Positions 61,020 to 64,000 of a DNA stretch of 64,000 nucleotides are shown piece by piece. How positions within the stretch are numbered: position 1 is the first letter of the stretch; each line of letters begins with the position of its first letter. The DNA lies in the NCBI GenBank assembly GCA_024220505.1, contig JAKZZE010000007.1, positions 1,488,001 through 1,552,000 on the forward strand. The letters run 5' to 3'. Made by a program: the position numbers and the translations under genes. This DNA comes from Rhizopus arrhizus. Lineage: Eukaryota; Mucoromycota; Mucoromycetes; Mucorales; Rhizopodaceae. Under the pieces are notes generated by a model. That model was not told the DNA's origin. It worked only from the letters and a program-made list of their open reading frames with translations, and did no database searches.

Positions 61020-62655
61020 CAGTGGGTCAAAAAACTGCACCAACCTAACCTAATTTTTCGGAAATAAGAGCATAGGTCTGTCAGTTTTATAGCAAACATT
61101 ATGAAACTTGAACCAAACAAAGTTAATAGTATTATGATTTATTGACAAAACTTTCAAAGTCAGAAGCTGAGTATACACTTAAAGCGAGCCCAGAAAAAAG
61201 CGGAGGTCGGTTGATGCAGTTTTTTGACTTTCTTAAAATCGAGTGGATCCACCCTTTTCTGCTAATACTGCTTGTATTCTGGCGGGCAAATTGTTTATAT
61301 ATTTGATGCATTGTTTCTTAATAAACGAATTCCATTCATTTTCGGCTCTTTCCCGCAGTTCATGGATGCTGGTCGCCCTATTATCATACATGCTCAGCTT
61401 TAACTTCAAATGATGCCATACATGTTCAACAGGATTAAGATCTGGACTTTGTGGTGGTCAATCGTCAATGTAAACCATGCCCCTATCTTTCATTCATTGC
61501 GTTGTGAACTTTGATCGATGTTTACGATCATTTTCGTGCTGAAATACCGATGGTTTCCAATTCAGACCATAGTACTTCATGGTGTCCTTCAGACTTGTAG
61601 CAAGAATTTCTTGGTATAGCTCTGAATTCATGGTACCACCATAGACCTGACATGCGTATCCAGGTTGTGCGCTGGTTATACAACCCCATAACATGAGACC
61701 GCCGCCTCCATGCTTCACAGTAACGTCGATATGGTGGGGCTGTAAACGATCGCATTTTTTCTTCCAATAATATTTGCAACCATCAGAGCCCCAAATGTTA
61801 ATTTTGGTCTCACCAGAAAATATCACACGTCGCCAATCATGTACTGTCCAGTATTGATGCTTTTTTGCCCATGTCAATCGAGCCTTCTTATGCTTTTCAG
61901 TCAATAATGGCTTCTTCTTTTTGATCTCAGCATAAATTTCAACTGAATGTAAAACATTAATGGCCGATTGATACGACATAGGGTGTCCAAGCTCCTCCAA
62001 CTTCATTTGAACATCCTTGGCAGTCTTCCAGTAACCCGTGAGTACTTGTCTCTTGATGTATCGACGCGTTGATTTTGCCACAATGCTCGATTTATCTCCG
62101 CTTTTACGTATTCTATTATGCATCCAGTTATTTGCATACCTATTAACGGTATTTCTATGCACTCAAACTCGTTTCCCAATGACTGTGGGGTCAACGCTAT
62201 CTACCAATAGTGGTTTGATACTGTTTTGAACATCGAATGGAACCGTTTTGGGCATTTCTAATGATGGATAGACACTGGCGATGTATGATACGTTTGGGTA
62301 AAGTAGGAAAGAAAAAAAAAGGAAAATAATTGCAAAAAAGTTTATTTTAAGATCCCAGTGTGACTACATACTCCACAGACTAATTTATATCTGCCGGAAT
62401 GGCCTCAGTCCGGGCATATAGTGTCAAACCCACTTTTATTTTAAAAGTCAAAAAACTGCACCAACCGACCTCCGCTTTTTTCTGGGCTCGCTTTAAGTGT
62501 ATACTCAGCTTCTGACTTTGAAAGTTTTGTCAATAAATCATAATACTATTAACTTTGTTTGGTTCAAGTTTCATAATGTTTGCTATAAAACTGACAGACC
62601 TATGCTCTTATTTCCGAAAAATTAGGTTAGGTTGGTGCAGTTTTTTGACCCACTG
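61020..62655 (-). mobile_element. Tc1/mariner element copy B with 212-bp terminal inverted repeats
   Basis: Ends are CAGTGGGTCAAAAAACTGC at 61020 and its reverse complement ending at 62655, flanked by TA on both sides (61018-61019, 62656-62657), the Tc1/mariner target. The inverted repeats span 61020-61231 and 62444-62655 with one mismatch noticed. The transposase lies between them on the minus strand. Total length 1636 bp is normal for the superfamily; the inverted repeats are long. Confidence 0.9.
61233..62255 (-). pseudogene. Tc1/mariner transposase copy B, three in-frame TGA
   Basis: From ATG 62255 (MPKTVPFDVQNSIK) to TAA 61233 the frame is 340 residues with no shift, but has TGA at 62163-62165, 61491-61493 and 61446-61448. 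Helix-turn-helix text (TVNRYANNWMHN), LTEKHKKARLTWAKKHQYW, KHGGGGLMLWGC and PPQSPDLNPVEHVWHHLK are present. The first catalytic Asp is replaced (VIFSGETKINIW, D to G) and the second is Glu (FQHENDRKH). The copy cannot be active as read. Confidence 0.85.
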
Positions 62656-62657
62656 TA

Positions 62658-63119
62658 TGTTCAACATCATGTATACATTTTTGGATGGCCCAGCCTCTGA
62701 ATGATGCCTTTCTATTTATTTGTAATTAATATATGGCCACACATATTTATATATCAACTTTTTCAATATCTTACTAATATTCCAAAATCAAAAATGTATT
62801 AAAAAAAAATTAAAAAAGCCCATTCCTGCAATTTCTGTATAGCGCTGTATAGAAAATGGAGTGGTTAATATATATGTAGTATATATACGTTAATAACAAA
62901 ATTATTGTCAAATATTGAATAAAGACCGTTAGAATGCTGTGTTGTTATATTGTGACTATGTTTTCAAAAATATAAAAACTACTAATGAGTACCTCTACCG
63001 CGAACATCCTAGTATATTTCAGTAAGTATGTGTAGTTTTTGTCCTGGTTCATGACCAGTTTTTTTTAATATTTTTTGTTTAAAATTGAATTTAATATATA
63101 ATAAAAAAAGTATTATAAA
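62658..63119. other. AT-rich spacer
   Basis: No gene is supported between the mariner element and the DDE transposase fragment. Confidence 0.4.
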
Positions 63120-63124
63120 TGATT

Positions 63125-64000
63125 ATCAATCAACTTTGGATACTGAAGAATTAGACTTATACAAAGATTATTGTAGGAAGAAATAGATAAAATAATTTTA
63201 AACGGATGGGAGCCTTTAAATAAAAATTGGAAGCAAAAAGGTAATGAATATAAGCATCGTACAGAAATAAAAAATATAAAAGAAATTAATGACATTAAAA
63301 AAGAATTATTAGATAAGCTTGGATACACCGCTGTATTCTTCTTCTTAACCAAATTGTATACACATAAAGAATACTCTTCTTCTTATTTAGAAATCGAGAA
63401 AGGATTATATTTAATTTATCATTTAGTATCAGACATTACAAATAAAAATATTAAAAGAAACCTACCATATGCATCTTATTATTTGTTTTATAAAAAATTT
63501 TGGATAGAAAACTATAATAATTTAAGTAAGTGTGTTGATTTATGCTTGCAAAATATGTTTTCAAATATTGAAATTAGAATTTATTCAGCTAGAATAAAAA
63601 ACCAAATAATTTTAAAAATATTACACTTTTATTAGATGGGCATGATAGCACCATTGATTATAGTGAACCAGATATAAGTGCACAAAAAAGATGGTCTTAT
63701 AAGCTAAAAACTAGTGGTTTAAGAACTCAAATTCTAGCAGGTGTTAATAATATGGTTTTAAGTGTATCTAAAAGTGAATTATGTCGTGTAAGTAGTGACG
63801 GAGGTATGTTCAAACATGAAATTACATAATAAAGTAGACAAAAGAGATGTAATTGCAGTTGATGGTAGTTGTAATTTATTTATAAATCAATTTGAAGAAT
63901 TATGTAAAATAAAATACTTTGTTAAGTGATAACCATTTTTTCTATCCAATATAGAATTAAATAAACAGGAAAAACATTTTAATGGGATACACTAGATGCC
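63125..64000 (+). pseudogene. DDE-superfamily transposase (DDE_Tnp_4-like), broken, runs off the window
   Basis: Plus-strand text: an N-terminal helical region (ILNGWEPLNKNWKQKGNEYK) continuing in one frame to a stop at 63633, then after a shift LLDGHDSTIDYSEPDISAQKRW, SYKLKTSGLRTQILAGVNN, VLSVSKSELCRVSSDGGMFK and, after another break, NKVDKRDVIAVDG. The LLDGHDS..SYK..SGLRTQ..VSKSELC..SSDGGMF order is that of a DDE_Tnp_4 family I recall from Mucoromycota genomes. At least two frame changes and a stop make it non-functional; the 3' part is outside the window. Confidence 0.65.

Noticed and set aside
61446..61493. TGA read as tryptophan (altered genetic code)
   Set aside because: All housekeeping genes end normally and use TGG for Trp; only dead transposons carry the internal TGA codons.

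Overview
The window is nuclear DNA of a fungus, most probably a Mucorales-type member of Mucoromycota. The evidence is: AT-rich spacers, very short introns (about 41-60 nt, up to 142 nt) with GT..AG ends, fungal-type ribosomal, dynein, APSES and Ham1-like proteins, two coding families I associate from memory with Mucorales genomes, and a mixed load of LINE, Tc1/mariner and Ty3/Gypsy elements. I cannot name the species. Splice sites were read by eye; a gene model was accepted only when every exon joined in frame with a GT..AG intron and a family-consistent protein.

Left part (1-12.1 kb): 3' end of an ATF/CREB-type bZIP gene; a Glu-rich two-exon gene; a 25-exon DHX34-type RNA helicase (2099-6697, minus); RPL10/uL16; a coiled-coil protein; a small GPI-anchored secreted protein; and a peroxisomal enoyl-CoA isomerase/hydratase ending in AKL. 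Then 13-21.5 kb is repeat-rich: two LINE remnants in opposite orientation, a broken copy of a repeated fungal gene family, and RPL15 (eL15) between them.

Centre (21.5-47.6 kb): an ordinary gene-dense block with transportin-1 (Kap-beta2), a SERCA calcium ATPase, a compact APSES transcription factor, dynein light intermediate chain, thymidylate kinase, RPL4/uL4, a Ham1-like protein with Asn/His-rich repeats, a fasciclin-domain GPI protein, a four-helix MARVEL-like protein, PEX11, a small membrane protein, an unresolved multi-exon gene, peroxisomal 2,4-dienoyl-CoA reductase and a tiny one-helix mitochondrial-type protein. Three genes (isomerase, PEX11, dienoyl-CoA reductase) serve peroxisomal fatty-acid oxidation and peroxisome proliferation.

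Right part (48-64 kb) is transposon-rich: two or three degenerate Tc1/mariner copies, inverted LTR fragments, a PD-(D/E)XK-like/Myb-like two-domain protein, a Ty3/Gypsy chromovirus with two apparently identical 415-bp LTRs and a CCGTC target duplication, a 0.66-kb minisatellite, a Tc1/mariner element with 212-bp inverted repeats, and a broken DDE transposase running to the window edge.

The most interesting signals are: a GC-rich palindromic promoter element (TCCGNNCCG) shared by all three ribosomal-protein genes and the DHX34 gene; the two-domain nuclease-like/Myb-like protein at 53-54 kb; the transportin acidic loop lying inside a perfect candidate intron that also carries a frame-breaking T8 run; an intron whose 3' splice site is reached through 43 consecutive A; and mariner copies disabled almost purely by TGA codons.
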